Below, piece after piece: positions 35,486 through 44,534 of a DNA stretch of 64,000 nt (its first letter is position 1; every line of letters begins with the position of its first letter). The notes under the pieces were generated by a model. The model ran no database searches. It was given only the letters and a program-made list of their open reading frames with translations, and was not told where the DNA came from. This stretch comes from Rubripirellula tenax (lineage in GTDB: Bacteria > Planctomycetota > Planctomycetia > Pirellulales > Pirellulaceae). Both the position numbers and the translations under genes were made by a program. The stretch spans positions 830,764 to 894,763 of the forward strand of contig NZ_SJPW01000003.1 of assembly GCF_007860125.1 (NCBI RefSeq). Direction: 5' to 3'.

Positions 35486-37120
35486 TCAGTTCCCAGTCAG
35501 CCCCAGCACTTCTTGACCCTGTCGGAAGACGACGTCGACCGGGATTCCGTTTTTGCTAAGCATGTCGAGTTCGGCTTGCAATTGTTCGCCGATGACGCCC
35601 TTGGTCTCGATCAGATTTGAAACCGCTTGGTAGTCTCCGTCGCCCTGCAGTTCCAGCAGCAGTGACGACAGATCCTGCGTCGCTTGGCGAAACTTGTCCA
35701 CGTTGACGCGGTACTTCCCGTCGTCCTGCCGCGCAAACGCACCGGCGTCTCGGAAAAAGTTGAACCGAATCATGTTGGCTTTTCCATGGGCGCTGGATGC
35801 ACCGAAGCGGACGCTGCGAAAAATGCCAGCCATGAAGGTGACGTAGAAGTCTTCGAGGTCTTCGCTGATCTCACCCTTCTGATGCAGTTGATTGATCATG
35901 TGCAGCCCCAGAATGTCGGCTTTGCCTTCTTCGATCGCACCGGCGTGTTCCTTCAGCGCTGTTCGTACCGGACCACGATCGTTGATCGTGTTCTTAATGC
36001 CCAACCCGTGGGCGACTTCATGGAACATCGTGTTGCTAAAGAACGCATCAAAGGTCACATGGACTCGTTGGTCATCGGCGATCAAAACATCGGCGATGGG
36101 TAATAAGATCTTGTCGAACTTGGCTCGCATCGCGTTTTTCAGTTGTAAGCGACGCGTGCCTTTTTCCAACTGCACCGTTTCGTCATTGGGCAAATTGATC
36201 GCGATCGTTTTCGATCCCGAATTGCAATCGCCGGCGTAGTAGATGACGTCGTAAGCGTTCAGTTCGGTGTCCGTCCCCGGTTCTTCCTGTTTGTATGCGT
36301 CGGCGACGGGCAGGGTTCGTTGAAGCTCGGGTAAGAATGCGGCGTACTTCGCCAATCGCTCGCTCCACTGTTTGTCTTTGATCAACACATAGGCTTCGTG
36401 AGCCGTTTTGTACCCGTACAGTTGGTCTTCATAGTTTTCGATTGGGCCAATCACGACATCGATGGTGTTGCCGTGCATTTCTAGCCACGCAACGTCGCTG
36501 GGTCGATAGTCATCGGTCAACAACGCATCGGCTCTTAGCAACAAATAGTGTCGAAGCCCCGCGTCGTCGGCCAGGGCGGCTGCGTCTTTTAACAACTTTG
36601 ACGCCGCATTCATTTCGTCGGCAAACTGGTCGCGATACGGAACGGATTTCAGCGTCCCGTCTTCGTTCCGCCGTAAGAATGTGTAGAGCCCGTCTTTGCC
36701 GACCAGTTCCGACTTTTCAAATTCGTCCTTGGTCATGTCGATGGGATAGAAGTTGGCGCCCTTCGGTTTGGCCCCAACGCCGTCGACAAAGGGTTCGTTA
36801 CCAGCTAACCGATCCCACGGTCCGTAATTGATGACCGCGAAACGCTTTGTGTCGGCGTCCTTGATTTCACTCAGAAGCGAGGACGGTTCGCCGTACGCTT
36901 CGTACCAAAAACAGCCGTCCATGATCTTTGCGGCCTCGATCAGCAAGCCGATCATCTTTTTCTGTTTTTCCGACAGCGATTGCACGTCCGTCGTCAATTC
37001 AACTTCAACGTATTGTTCAAGTCGTTCTTTGACGTCGACGCTGCTCTGGCCATTCGAACAAGGCGCAAGTGTGGAACTGAAAAGGAATCCGATGACGGTC
37101 AAGGCGATTGATTTTCGCAT
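35486..37120 (-). CDS. Exported zinc peptidase, dipeptidyl-peptidase III (M49)-like
   Basis: A 544-residue protein from ATG 37120 with a signal peptide. The active-site region is H367-E-V-A-H371 followed by E397-E-G-K-A-D402. The second element matches the EExxAD/EECRAE site of M49, while the first is a plain HExxH, one residue shorter than the HExxxH of classical DPP III. Other family-like stretches are FWYEAYGEPSSLL, RFAVINYGPWDRLAG and YYAGDCNSGSKTIAINLPN. It probably cleaves peptides outside the cytosol. It is divergent from 37375, with a long low-information leader. Confidence 0.82.
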   Translation of the reverse strand: MRKSIALTVIGFLFSSTLAPCSNGQSSVDVKERLEQYVEVELTTDVQSLSEKQKKMIGLLIEAAKIMDGCFWYEAYGEPSSLLSEIKDADTKRFAVINYGPWDRLAGNEPFVDGVGAKPKGANFYPIDMTKDEFEKSELVGKDGLYTFLRRNEDGTLKSVPYRDQFADEMNAASKLLKDAAALADDAGLRHYLLLRADALLTDDYRPSDVAWLEMHGNTIDVVIGPIENYEDQLYGYKTAHEAYVLIKDKQWSERLAKYAAFLPELQRTLPVADAYKQEEPGTDTELNAYDVIYYAGDCNSGSKTIAINLPNDETVQLEKGTRRLQLKNAMRAKFDKILLPIADVLIADDQRVHVTFDAFFSNTMFHEVAHGLGIKNTINDRGPVRTALKEHAGAIEEGKADILGLHMINQLHQKGEISEDLEDFYVTFMAGIFRSVRFGASSAHGKANMIRFNFFRDAGAFARQDDGKYRVNVDKFRQATQDLSSLLLELQGDGDYQAVSNLIETKGVIGEQLQAELDMLSKNGIPVDVVFRQGQEVLGLTGN

Positions 37121-37374
37121 ATCGTTGGTTGATTCTTCGAGAAACAGGTCGGGGGAGGGGCCGTGCGAGTCGTTTAGCAATATTTTAGCGGCTGCGTCGC
37201 ATCTCGGTTGTAGCGAAACGATGCAGGTGTTCGATTCCGCCGCGTCGGCGGACCGATCCGAATCGTTCAAACGCGGCAAATGGCGAGGGTTCTCGGTTTG
37301 GTACGGAATCTGCGATGTCGAATGGTCTCGGCAAAAACTTGTGGATCTCATTTTCCGACCTCGGGGACACCTTG

Positions 37375-38160
37375 ATGCGAAAAAGTAAACTGTTGTGCGC
37401 GGCAATGATCTGCGTTTCCGTGATGTGCCAACAAACATCCACGGCGGACGATGTTGTCACGTCGGTGGAACTGTTCGCAGCGATCGATACGCAAACGGTG
37501 GAGGCCACCTTCATTCCGGCCGACTCGACCGAGGCACGGGTGGTCTTGAAGAACTTGACCGACGCGCCGATCGCTTTGCGTTTGCCGGCGGCGGTCGCCG
37601 CGGTGCCCGTGCTGGCTCAATTCGGAAACGGGCAAGGGCAAGGCGGGCAACAGGGCGCTGGCGGTGGCCAAGGCGGGCAATCGGTGGGCGGTGGAGTGCA
37701 GGGGCAAGGCGGGGGCCCCGGTCAAGGGTTTGCTCAAGGCGCGGGACAACAGGGCGGCCAAGTCGGTGGCTTCATGCGAATCCCACCGGGCAAGACGATG
37801 CGGATGAAGTTAACGACCGTCTGTTTAGAACATGGCAAACCCGAACCGAATCCGCGGATGGCCTACCGTTTGGTCCCGCTGGAACAAGTGACCGATCAAT
37901 CGGCGATCGCCGTGCTGTGCGAAAAGCTGGCTGCCGGCGACGTTTCACAACGTGTCGCCCAAGCGGTTGCGTGGCACTTGATTGACGGCATGGGTTGGCA
38001 AACACTTGCCGCTAAGAATCAGGTTGAATCAAAGTATCTGGGTGAAATCAAGTTCTTCACTGCGAAGGAACTCACCGAAGCCAAATCGCTGGCGATCAAG
38101 CTGCAAGGTCAAACACTGACGGCCACCGATTCGTATAACCAACATTCCGTTGATCGGTAA
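37375..38160 (+). CDS. Secreted protein with Gly/Gln-rich insert
   Basis: A 262-residue product from ATG 37375 with a signal peptide (LLCAAMICVSVMCQQTSTA). A short beta-rich first part (EARVVLKNLTDAPIALRLP) is followed by a low-complexity stretch of GQGGQQ/GGGQGG units at about residues 82-130. The C-terminal half has AYRLVPLEQVTDQ and a helical tail (AQAVAWHLIDGMGWQTLA). The first and last parts suggest regulation or binding rather than catalysis. No family was recognised. The insert length may vary between strains because it is repetitive. Confidence 0.7.
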   Translation: MRKSKLLCAAMICVSVMCQQTSTADDVVTSVELFAAIDTQTVEATFIPADSTEARVVLKNLTDAPIALRLPAAVAAVPVLAQFGNGQGQGGQQGAGGGQGGQSVGGGVQGQGGGPGQGFAQGAGQQGGQVGGFMRIPPGKTMRMKLTTVCLEHGKPEPNPRMAYRLVPLEQVTDQSAIAVLCEKLAAGDVSQRVAQAVAWHLIDGMGWQTLAAKNQVESKYLGEIKFFTAKELTEAKSLAIKLQGQTLTATDSYNQHSVDR

Positions 38161-38195
38161 GTTCGCGGCGAAGGATCAGCATTGGAAGGCATCGA

Positions 38196-39353
38196 TCAGC
38201 GTTTCGGTGGCGAGTCGATTCCGAAACGTCGCCGTTCGCTTTCGGTCATCCAGTGCATGCCGTCGCCGGGTGCGGCGTCGAGCGTGAACCAGTAGAAGTC
38301 GGCGGGTATGTCGAGTTCGGCAAAGCTGGACAGATACGCCTGATGCTCTTCCGCCTCGCGATTGCGGGTCGCTGATCCGTCGATATCCGCCCAGGCGTGA
38401 ACGCCAATGCGAGCGTCGACGTGCGCGATCCGCTGGGTCGCGGCAAGGAAAAAATCCGTCGCTCCCGAGGCGATCAAGCCTTGCCGAGGAATGATGGCGG
38501 TGAAGCGATGCCGATGAATCAGTTCCGAAGCGATCCGGTTGGCGTGCTGGTCAATCGAACCGGGAACGTACCGCATCACGATCGTATCAACGAAGGGATG
38601 ATTGACGATCAAATCCAACACACCTGCCGGCGTCGAAGGACCGATCGTCCCAACCATTGTGGCGACGTTGCCGTCGACGGTGAACGATGTTTCACAAAAA
38701 TTGCCCCGCAGGTCGACTTCCAACTCATTTGCATCGACCAGCCCATCGTGGTCCGCATCGGCCATCTCGATGGATTGCCAGTCTTCGAGTGAGACTTCAC
38801 TTCGACACAGTTTTCCGTCGCCGTCAGCATCGTCTCGCATCCAAATTCGCATTTCTTCGTTGATCGAATGCGTGTCACTTGCCGACCACAGTCCACCGTA
38901 TCGCAGCGACAACGCGATCTCGTCGACCGAGGCCCGTTTATCGCCGTCGCGATCCACATCGATCAAGAACGCATTGTCGGCGCTGTTGATTTCCGATTTC
39001 GACAATCGACGATCTCGATTCTTGTCATGACGCCGCAACAGCGACTCGGCTTCGCGGCGTTCCATGGCGGACGATTGACGAACGTACCGAGCCAATTCGC
39101 GATGCGAGACTTGCTTGTCGCCTCCTTGCCAATGGGCGGCGTGTTCGATGGCGACGGATGCTTCGGAGGGATCGACGCGTCCGTCGCCATTCAAGTCAAG
39201 CAACCGCATCGCCGCATCGGCAATCGTTGCGGACGACACATCATCGTGTGGGTCACGACTGGGGCGTTTCCACTTTTCACCAGCCGGCACCCATCGGGTT
39301 GATATCACGCAGCTGGCTAACAAAATCGACGCCACGATGAAGTTTTTTGTCAC
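38196..39353 (-). CDS. EF-hand protein with ClpP/crotonase-like C-terminal domain
   Basis: About 385 residues from a GTG at 39353; the frame is open to 39428. After a hydrophobic export segment come at least four EF-hand loops: DLNGDGRVDPSE, DKNRDRRLSKSE, DVDRDGDKRASVDE and DADHDGLVDANE. From about residue 230 the text HPFVDTIVMRYVPGSIDQHA, then GLIASGATDFFLAATQRI and ARIGVHAW, follows the layout of periplasmic ClpP-like hydrolases. In those, a Ser in the (C/A)SA/GA turn is the nucleophile and a His follows the strand. This second assignment is an inference from pattern. Calcium probably stabilises it. Confidence 0.7.
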   Translation of the reverse strand: MTKNFIVASILLASCVISTRWVPAGEKWKRPSRDPHDDVSSATIADAAMRLLDLNGDGRVDPSEASVAIEHAAHWQGGDKQVSHRELARYVRQSSAMERREAESLLRRHDKNRDRRLSKSEINSADNAFLIDVDRDGDKRASVDEIALSLRYGGLWSASDTHSINEEMRIWMRDDADGDGKLCRSEVSLEDWQSIEMADADHDGLVDANELEVDLRGNFCETSFTVDGNVATMVGTIGPSTPAGVLDLIVNHPFVDTIVMRYVPGSIDQHANRIASELIHRHRFTAIIPRQGLIASGATDFFLAATQRIAHVDARIGVHAWADIDGSATRNREAEEHQAYLSSFAELDIPADFYWFTLDAAPGDGMHWMTESERRRFGIDSPPKR

Positions 39354-39457
39354 GATCAGTTGCTTTCGTGGTGATGACAAGTGAAAGGCCCGGCACTTCC
39401 GAGGGCGGGTGAAGTGAACGCGAGCCAAAACAGAAGGCTACGCAATCAACGACTGGA

Positions 39458-41185
39458 CTAGACCCAGTCCATGTCCAGCACCGGCCCGTAGACGAATCCG
39501 CAAATCGCTTCGTCGTTGGCAGCACCACGAGACACACGCTGTGACACACTGCGGCTGGTGCGATTGTTGATCGTCAATCGGAAGTCACCCGCATCGCCGC
39601 TGTATTCCGAGACTTCGACGGAATAGACTTCGCCGGCGACCGCTTGGAAGTCGACGCGGCTATTCAATCCGCGACCATAGTCGTCGTTCATCGCGACGAC
39701 GTTTCCGCTGCTGTCGAGCACTCGCATCACTGTATCGACACCGCGCGACTGGGCCGACGCGTTGATGGTGGTGCGTCCTGAGCCGACGGCTTCGAAAGTG
39801 AGCGTCGTCGTTTGACCGGCAATCAATTGCGACTCGATTTGGCCTCGGCCTCGTTCGTCGAGATCGATGTCAACATCGCCGCCCCCGTCTGAGGTTTGCG
39901 AAACCGTTGCTTGGGCTTCAACGCGATAGTTGCCTTCTTCTCCGTCGTTGTAACCACCGGCGCTAAAGTAGTAACGACCGGCGGCCAGTCGCGTCGCCAA
40001 GGCGCTATCGAGTGATCGACCCGTATCGTCGTTCTCGCCGATCAAGTTGCCGGTCGCGTCATAGAGCCGTAGGTACGTGTCGACGTCCGAACCGTTGCTC
40101 GACAGTGCCAACGAAACTTCACTCGCTTCGGCCAAGTCGAATGAGAAAAAATCGCGATCCCCTTCGACTTCGAGTATGGCATCCAAGGACGCTCGCTCGC
40201 CACTGCCTAGATCGATTGGCGTCGCGTCCGCAAGACGGTCGCCGTGATCGTCTCGATTGGGATCCAGTGGATCCACTGGATCGATTGGATCGATTGGATC
40301 GACGGGGTCCACCGGATCGATGACCTGCAAACCGACGATGGAATCGATCCAGCTTGCGAACGCGTCGACTCGCGTATCGCCGCTTTGATCGCCGTAGCCC
40401 GCGTTGTCGTTTTCGCCGTAGGATGTGACGCCGGCCAGATAGCGAACGCCGCCGACCGTCACAAACGCGGGGCCGCCGCTGTCACCCGGCGCGGTGTTGC
40501 TTTCGCCCGGTGCGAACGTCCATTGAATCTCGGTCGCCGTCACACGGTCGATCGGCGTTTGCCCGACTCGCTTGGTGCCAAAGTCGCCGGTATGTCCGCT
40601 GGCGCCGGTTCCGCCGGCACCGAAGCCAACTAGAGTCAATTGCTGGCCCACGGTCGGCGCGGATCGCGAGATTTGTTCGGGCGTGATGCCCACCACCGGT
40701 TCGCGAAGTTGGAAGATAGCGATGTCGTTGGCCAGCGAGTTGTTGTCGTAGCCGGGATGAACAAAAACTCGCTCGGTTTGATAGGTTCGGCCGCCGACGG
40801 TGAACGTTCCCGACGTGTCGGAGATCGGTCGTCCACGATCGGTGACGCTGCAGTGTGCGGCGGTCAGCACGTGCGTCGGGCTGATCAGTGTGCCGGTGCA
40901 TCCGGGGCCATTGGCTTGATCACCGACGACTCCCACCGCGGCATAGTCACTGGTTCGTGTCCCATCGACGATGCGAGCGACGCGGTCGTTCGAACCCGTT
41001 CTGGCGGCAACGTTCGTAGCGCCCGCGGTGACGGGGGCGATCTGGATGGGGCCGTAGAAATCCGTCGTGTCCACCACATCGATCGGGGCGATTGCCGACG
41101 CGATCATCAACCGCCGGTCTTCCAGCTTTTCGAGATTCCAACGACGATTCTGTTTTCCGGGGCGGTGTTTTTGCAATCGCTTCAT
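39458..41185 (-). CDS. Surface-exported trypsin-like serine protease with two PPC domains
   Basis: A 575-residue protein from ATG 41185. The N-terminus carries the planctomycete surface motif NLEKLEDRRLMIASA. The S1 protease domain has the complete triad: H111 in LTAAHC, D154 in NDIAIF and S236 in PGDSGGP. A linker of DPVDPIDP repeats (about 40240-40320) leads to two pre-peptidase C-terminal-like beta domains, each with the text DVDTYLRLYDATGN or DTVMRVLDSSGN. The frame stays open upstream to 42295, but that part is antisense to the sigma factor gene. It is divergent from the ECF sigma gene, and the shared upstream region may link their expression. Confidence 0.92.
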   Translation of the reverse strand: MKRLQKHRPGKQNRRWNLEKLEDRRLMIASAIAPIDVVDTTDFYGPIQIAPVTAGATNVAARTGSNDRVARIVDGTRTSDYAAVGVVGDQANGPGCTGTLISPTHVLTAAHCSVTDRGRPISDTSGTFTVGGRTYQTERVFVHPGYDNNSLANDIAIFQLREPVVGITPEQISRSAPTVGQQLTLVGFGAGGTGASGHTGDFGTKRVGQTPIDRVTATEIQWTFAPGESNTAPGDSGGPAFVTVGGVRYLAGVTSYGENDNAGYGDQSGDTRVDAFASWIDSIVGLQVIDPVDPVDPIDPIDPVDPLDPNRDDHGDRLADATPIDLGSGERASLDAILEVEGDRDFFSFDLAEASEVSLALSSNGSDVDTYLRLYDATGNLIGENDDTGRSLDSALATRLAAGRYYFSAGGYNDGEEGNYRVEAQATVSQTSDGGGDVDIDLDERGRGQIESQLIAGQTTTLTFEAVGSGRTTINASAQSRGVDTVMRVLDSSGNVVAMNDDYGRGLNSRVDFQAVAGEVYSVEVSEYSGDAGDFRLTINNRTSRSVSQRVSRGAANDEAICGFVYGPVLDMDWV

Positions 41186-41401
41186 GGCTTGCTTCTTTGT
41201 GCAAAAGAGTTTTGAAGAGCACCGAGACCAGCCTCGGTTCGCAAGGGTTACGAGACTGGGGCGGTGAACCTTGCGCGACAATTCAAGAAAATCAGAATGT
41301 TTGTTGCGGCCGCGTGATGGCTCGGTCCCACACTTTGAGTCACAATCCACCGCGGCGCGTCGAACGACACGTCCCCGCATTCGGCCAAACCAAAGATCAA
41401 G

Positions 41402-42010
41402 ATGCCACGCGATTTCTCTGACGAAACCAGCCCGACGCTGCTGGGTCGATTGGCGGCCGGTCCGTCTGACGACGCTTGGAATGAGTTCGTCGAACAATAC
41501 GCGCCGGCGGTTCACGCTTGGGCTTGGCAATCCGGGCTGCAGGAAAGCGATGCGGCGGACGTGACTCAAGAAGTGCTGATGAAGCTGCTCGAGAAAATGC
41601 AAACGTTCCGGTACGACCGTTCGGTAGGAAGCTTTCGCGGTTGGCTGAAGACCGTGACCGTCAACGCGGCCAAAGATTTGGGCCGCCGGATATCCCGTTT
41701 GCCCGACGGCCCGGCCGGACTGTCCAGCGTCGGCGATCCGAAGAGCTGGGATGATCTGAGCCGACGCATCGATGAAGAATACCAACGCCAACTCGTCCGC
41801 CAAGCCGAGCAACTCGTTCGCACCAGAGTCAACGAGCAACAGTGGATGGTTTACGAGTTGCTGGTTCAACAGGAATGTTCCGCCAGCGACGTCGCCAAAC
41901 AATTGGAGATGAAGTTGGCCGACGTGTATGTCGCCAAGAGCCGTTTGCTGAAGCGTCTTCGCGATGTTGTCACGACGCTCGAATCGATCGACGCGGGAGC
42001 GATTCGATGA
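41402..42010 (+). CDS. ECF-family RNA polymerase sigma factor
   Basis: A 202-residue sigma-70-like regulator. Region 2 contains ESDAADVTQEVLMKLLEKM and SFRGWLKTVTVNAAKDLGRR. Region 4 is the C-terminal VYELLVQQECSASDVAKQLE helix-turn-helix followed by KSRLLKRLRDVV. Its stop TGA overlaps the ATG of the kinase gene (ATGA), so the two are translated as a pair. This fits the planctomycete class of ECF factors controlled by Ser/Thr kinases rather than by a separate anti-sigma factor. Confidence 0.93.
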   Translation: MPRDFSDETSPTLLGRLAAGPSDDAWNEFVEQYAPAVHAWAWQSGLQESDAADVTQEVLMKLLEKMQTFRYDRSVGSFRGWLKTVTVNAAKDLGRRISRLPDGPAGLSSVGDPKSWDDLSRRIDEEYQRQLVRQAEQLVRTRVNEQQWMVYELLVQQECSASDVAKQLEMKLADVYVAKSRLLKRLRDVVTTLESIDAGAIR

Positions 42011-44418
42011 CCGATTCGTCATGCCCTCGCGTCGAAGACTTGCAGCGGCTGCTCGACGATACGCTGCCCGAGGATCTGAGCGCCACGATTGGATCTCATA
42101 TCGAAGACTGTGCGGGGTGCCAGTCGTTGCTTGATCACTTGTCGAGTGATGCGTGGGTCGAAGACGCCAGTGGTTCGTCCAGGACGCTTTCGGCAAGCGA
42201 ATACACCGTTCGTCTGAATCAAGGTCAACTTCCCAAGTCGCCGACCGGCCAAAGTACGCCAAATAGAAGCACGATGAGGTTTCCGCTTCCGCCAATGACT
42301 TCGCGAGGCATCGGGCGGATCGGACGGTACGAAGTACTTCGTCAAATTGCCAGTGGCGGTAGCGGCGTGTTGTTCGAGGCTTGGGACAGCGATCTTGATC
42401 GGCCGGTCGCGTTGAAGGTGTTACGTTTTGAAAATGCCGGCGATGCGGATTCTCAACAACGACTCAAACGCGAGGCGCGTGTCGCATCCGAGTTGCGGCA
42501 CGATCATATTTTGCCGGTCTACGAATTCATTTCGGCAGCGTCGGACGAGTTTCCGCCCGCGCTGGTGATGAAACTGCTTAGCGGACGAACGCTTGCGGAT
42601 TTCGCCCGCGATGGTCGCAAGGTGATGCCGATCCAGGCGGCGAAGTGGATCCAGCAAGCCGCACGCGGCGTCGACGCGGCTCATCAAGCGGGGCTGGTCC
42701 ATCGCGACATCAAGCCATCGAACTTGTTGATCGACGAGGGAAACACCGACCGAGTGATGGTCGCCGATTTCGGTTTGGTTAGCGAAACGGATGGCAATTC
42801 CGATCTGACACGGACGGGCGACATCGCCGGAACGCCGGCCTACATGAGCCCCGAACAAATCGAGGACGCTCGTGCGATCGACGCGCGCAGCGACATTTAT
42901 TCACTCGGCTGTGTTCTGTATCAATTGTTGACCGGCCAGGCTCCGTTCGCCGGCACCGTGCGAATGGTTCTCTGGCAGATTCTGAACGATGAACCCAAGT
43001 CGCCACGATCGCTGGATGATCAAATCCCAATCGCGATCGAAAACATCTGTTTGAAGGCGATGTCCAAGGATCCGAGAAATCGTTACGACACGGCTGCGGC
43101 CATGGCGGACGACGTTCAACGTTTCGTCGACGGCAACCCGACGATCGCCAAACCCGTGGGCGTCATGACTCGGGTTCGGCGCATGCTGAAGCAACATCCC
43201 GCCGCGGCGGCGACGCTGGGAGTGACGATGATTTCGGCCGTCGTGATTGCCGCGATCGCATCGGCCGCCGCGATCAAGTTGGCGGCAGCCAATGCCGAAA
43301 CGCGTTATCAAGCCGCACAATCGGCGCTCGATCGGGACATCGCGCTTCAAGCGATGGAGACGGTCGTTTTCACCGCCTACGACGAACTGGATGCCGACGA
43401 GTTCGAAACCGACGAGATTCAAATTCGTTTGCTCGAAAAAGCGGCGCACAGTTTGTCGATGATCGAAGATCGCGGCGATGCGAAACTGTTGCGTTATCGC
43501 GCCGAGACGCACGCACGATTGGGGCTGGCTTTGCAACGATCGCAGCAGTGGGACCGGGCGTTAGAACATCTTTCGTTGGCCTCGGAATCGTTGCGGCAAA
43601 TCGGTTTGGCCGAACGAGAGACGAAGCCGCTTCGGTTGTTGCAACTGCGCATCGTGGCCGGCCAGGCACGTGTGCGCTACGAGATGGAACCGACGCCCGA
43701 GATGTGGCCGACGCTCGAGCAGGCTAGAACGTTGGCCGACCAAATGCTGGCCGATGATCCGACCGACATCGACGTGGCAGTGTTGGCCAGTGACATCTTC
43801 CGTGATTTTGGGCATGCGGTTTCGGATCGTGACGGCGACACCGCCGCGATCCCGCATTACGTCCGATCGCTTGAATCCCACCAACGGATCGGGGCGCTCG
43901 ACACGATCAGCTACTATCAACGCGTATCGCGACTGATGATCCAGAACGACATCGCCGTCGCATACTACGACAGCGAAGCGACCGAATCGGCTCTCAAGGA
44001 ATTCAGCCAACTGCAAACTTGGTCCCAACAGTGCATCGCGATCGACCGGCGGGACGAAGACCCCGCCGACTTGTTCGAGACTCAAGAGTACTTGGTCGAA
44101 GCCTATTCGGGTCGTTCGAGTTGCTTGGCAGATCAAGGGAAATTGGATGAAGGCCTCCGTATCGCCGAACAGGGTTGGCCGATTTCCGAGGCGTATCTCC
44201 AGCAGCGTCCACTTGACGTTTCAGTTAACGAAATCGTCGACTTGTTCGCAAAGAACGCTCATTCGATCGCCGTCGACGCGAACGACCCGGTTGCGAAAAA
44301 ACGGTGGGCAAAGCGACTTCTCGACTTGGCCACTGCCAGCCACGAAGCCGATCCGACCCGCGCGACTGAGAAACGACTGTCACGCGCCAAACGCCGACTC
44401 GAAGCAAACCGCCGTTAG
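42007..44418 (+). CDS. Ser/Thr kinase with N-terminal zinc-finger-like domain and TPR-like output
   Basis: An 803-residue membrane protein starting inside the sigma stop. Residues 1-45 (RLLDDTLPEDLSATIGSHIE then DCAGCQSLL) have the HxxxCxxC spacing of anti-sigma zinc fingers. The kinase domain has a Gly loop IASGGSGVLFEA, Lys in VALKVL, HRDIKPSN near residue 231 and DFG near 254, so it should be active. One TM helix is at about 400-425 (TMISAVVIAAIASAAAI). The exported C-terminal part is helical and TPR-like (LGLALQRSQQWDRALEHL). It likely senses an envelope signal and controls the sigma factor. Confidence 0.92.
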   Translation: MTDSSCPRVEDLQRLLDDTLPEDLSATIGSHIEDCAGCQSLLDHLSSDAWVEDASGSSRTLSASEYTVRLNQGQLPKSPTGQSTPNRSTMRFPLPPMTSRGIGRIGRYEVLRQIASGGSGVLFEAWDSDLDRPVALKVLRFENAGDADSQQRLKREARVASELRHDHILPVYEFISAASDEFPPALVMKLLSGRTLADFARDGRKVMPIQAAKWIQQAARGVDAAHQAGLVHRDIKPSNLLIDEGNTDRVMVADFGLVSETDGNSDLTRTGDIAGTPAYMSPEQIEDARAIDARSDIYSLGCVLYQLLTGQAPFAGTVRMVLWQILNDEPKSPRSLDDQIPIAIENICLKAMSKDPRNRYDTAAAMADDVQRFVDGNPTIAKPVGVMTRVRRMLKQHPAAAATLGVTMISAVVIAAIASAAAIKLAAANAETRYQAAQSALDRDIALQAMETVVFTAYDELDADEFETDEIQIRLLEKAAHSLSMIEDRGDAKLLRYRAETHARLGLALQRSQQWDRALEHLSLASESLRQIGLAERETKPLRLLQLRIVAGQARVRYEMEPTPEMWPTLEQARTLADQMLADDPTDIDVAVLASDIFRDFGHAVSDRDGDTAAIPHYVRSLESHQRIGALDTISYYQRVSRLMIQNDIAVAYYDSEATESALKEFSQLQTWSQQCIAIDRRDEDPADLFETQEYLVEAYSGRSSCLADQGKLDEGLRIAEQGWPISEAYLQQRPLDVSVNEIVDLFAKNAHSIAVDANDPVAKKRWAKRLLDLATASHEADPTRATEKRLSRAKRRLEANRR

Positions 44419-44534
44419 CCGGTTTGGTGCCTGCAGATTTTTCTTCGATGATTGTCGATTTTCTGCGCAAGGTCGAACGGCGTTTTGGAGTACTGGATAC
44501 GAGTACTCTTTCTCGTCCAACCGCCGAAACTGAC

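Noticed and set aside
40240-40320. Short tandem repeat of GATCGATTG-like units as a regulatory repeat
   Set aside because: It is the coding sequence of the DPVDPIDP linker in the S1 protease.
41186-42295. Upstream extension of the S1 protease frame
   Set aside because: It is antisense to the ECF sigma gene, and the export motif requires the start at 41185.
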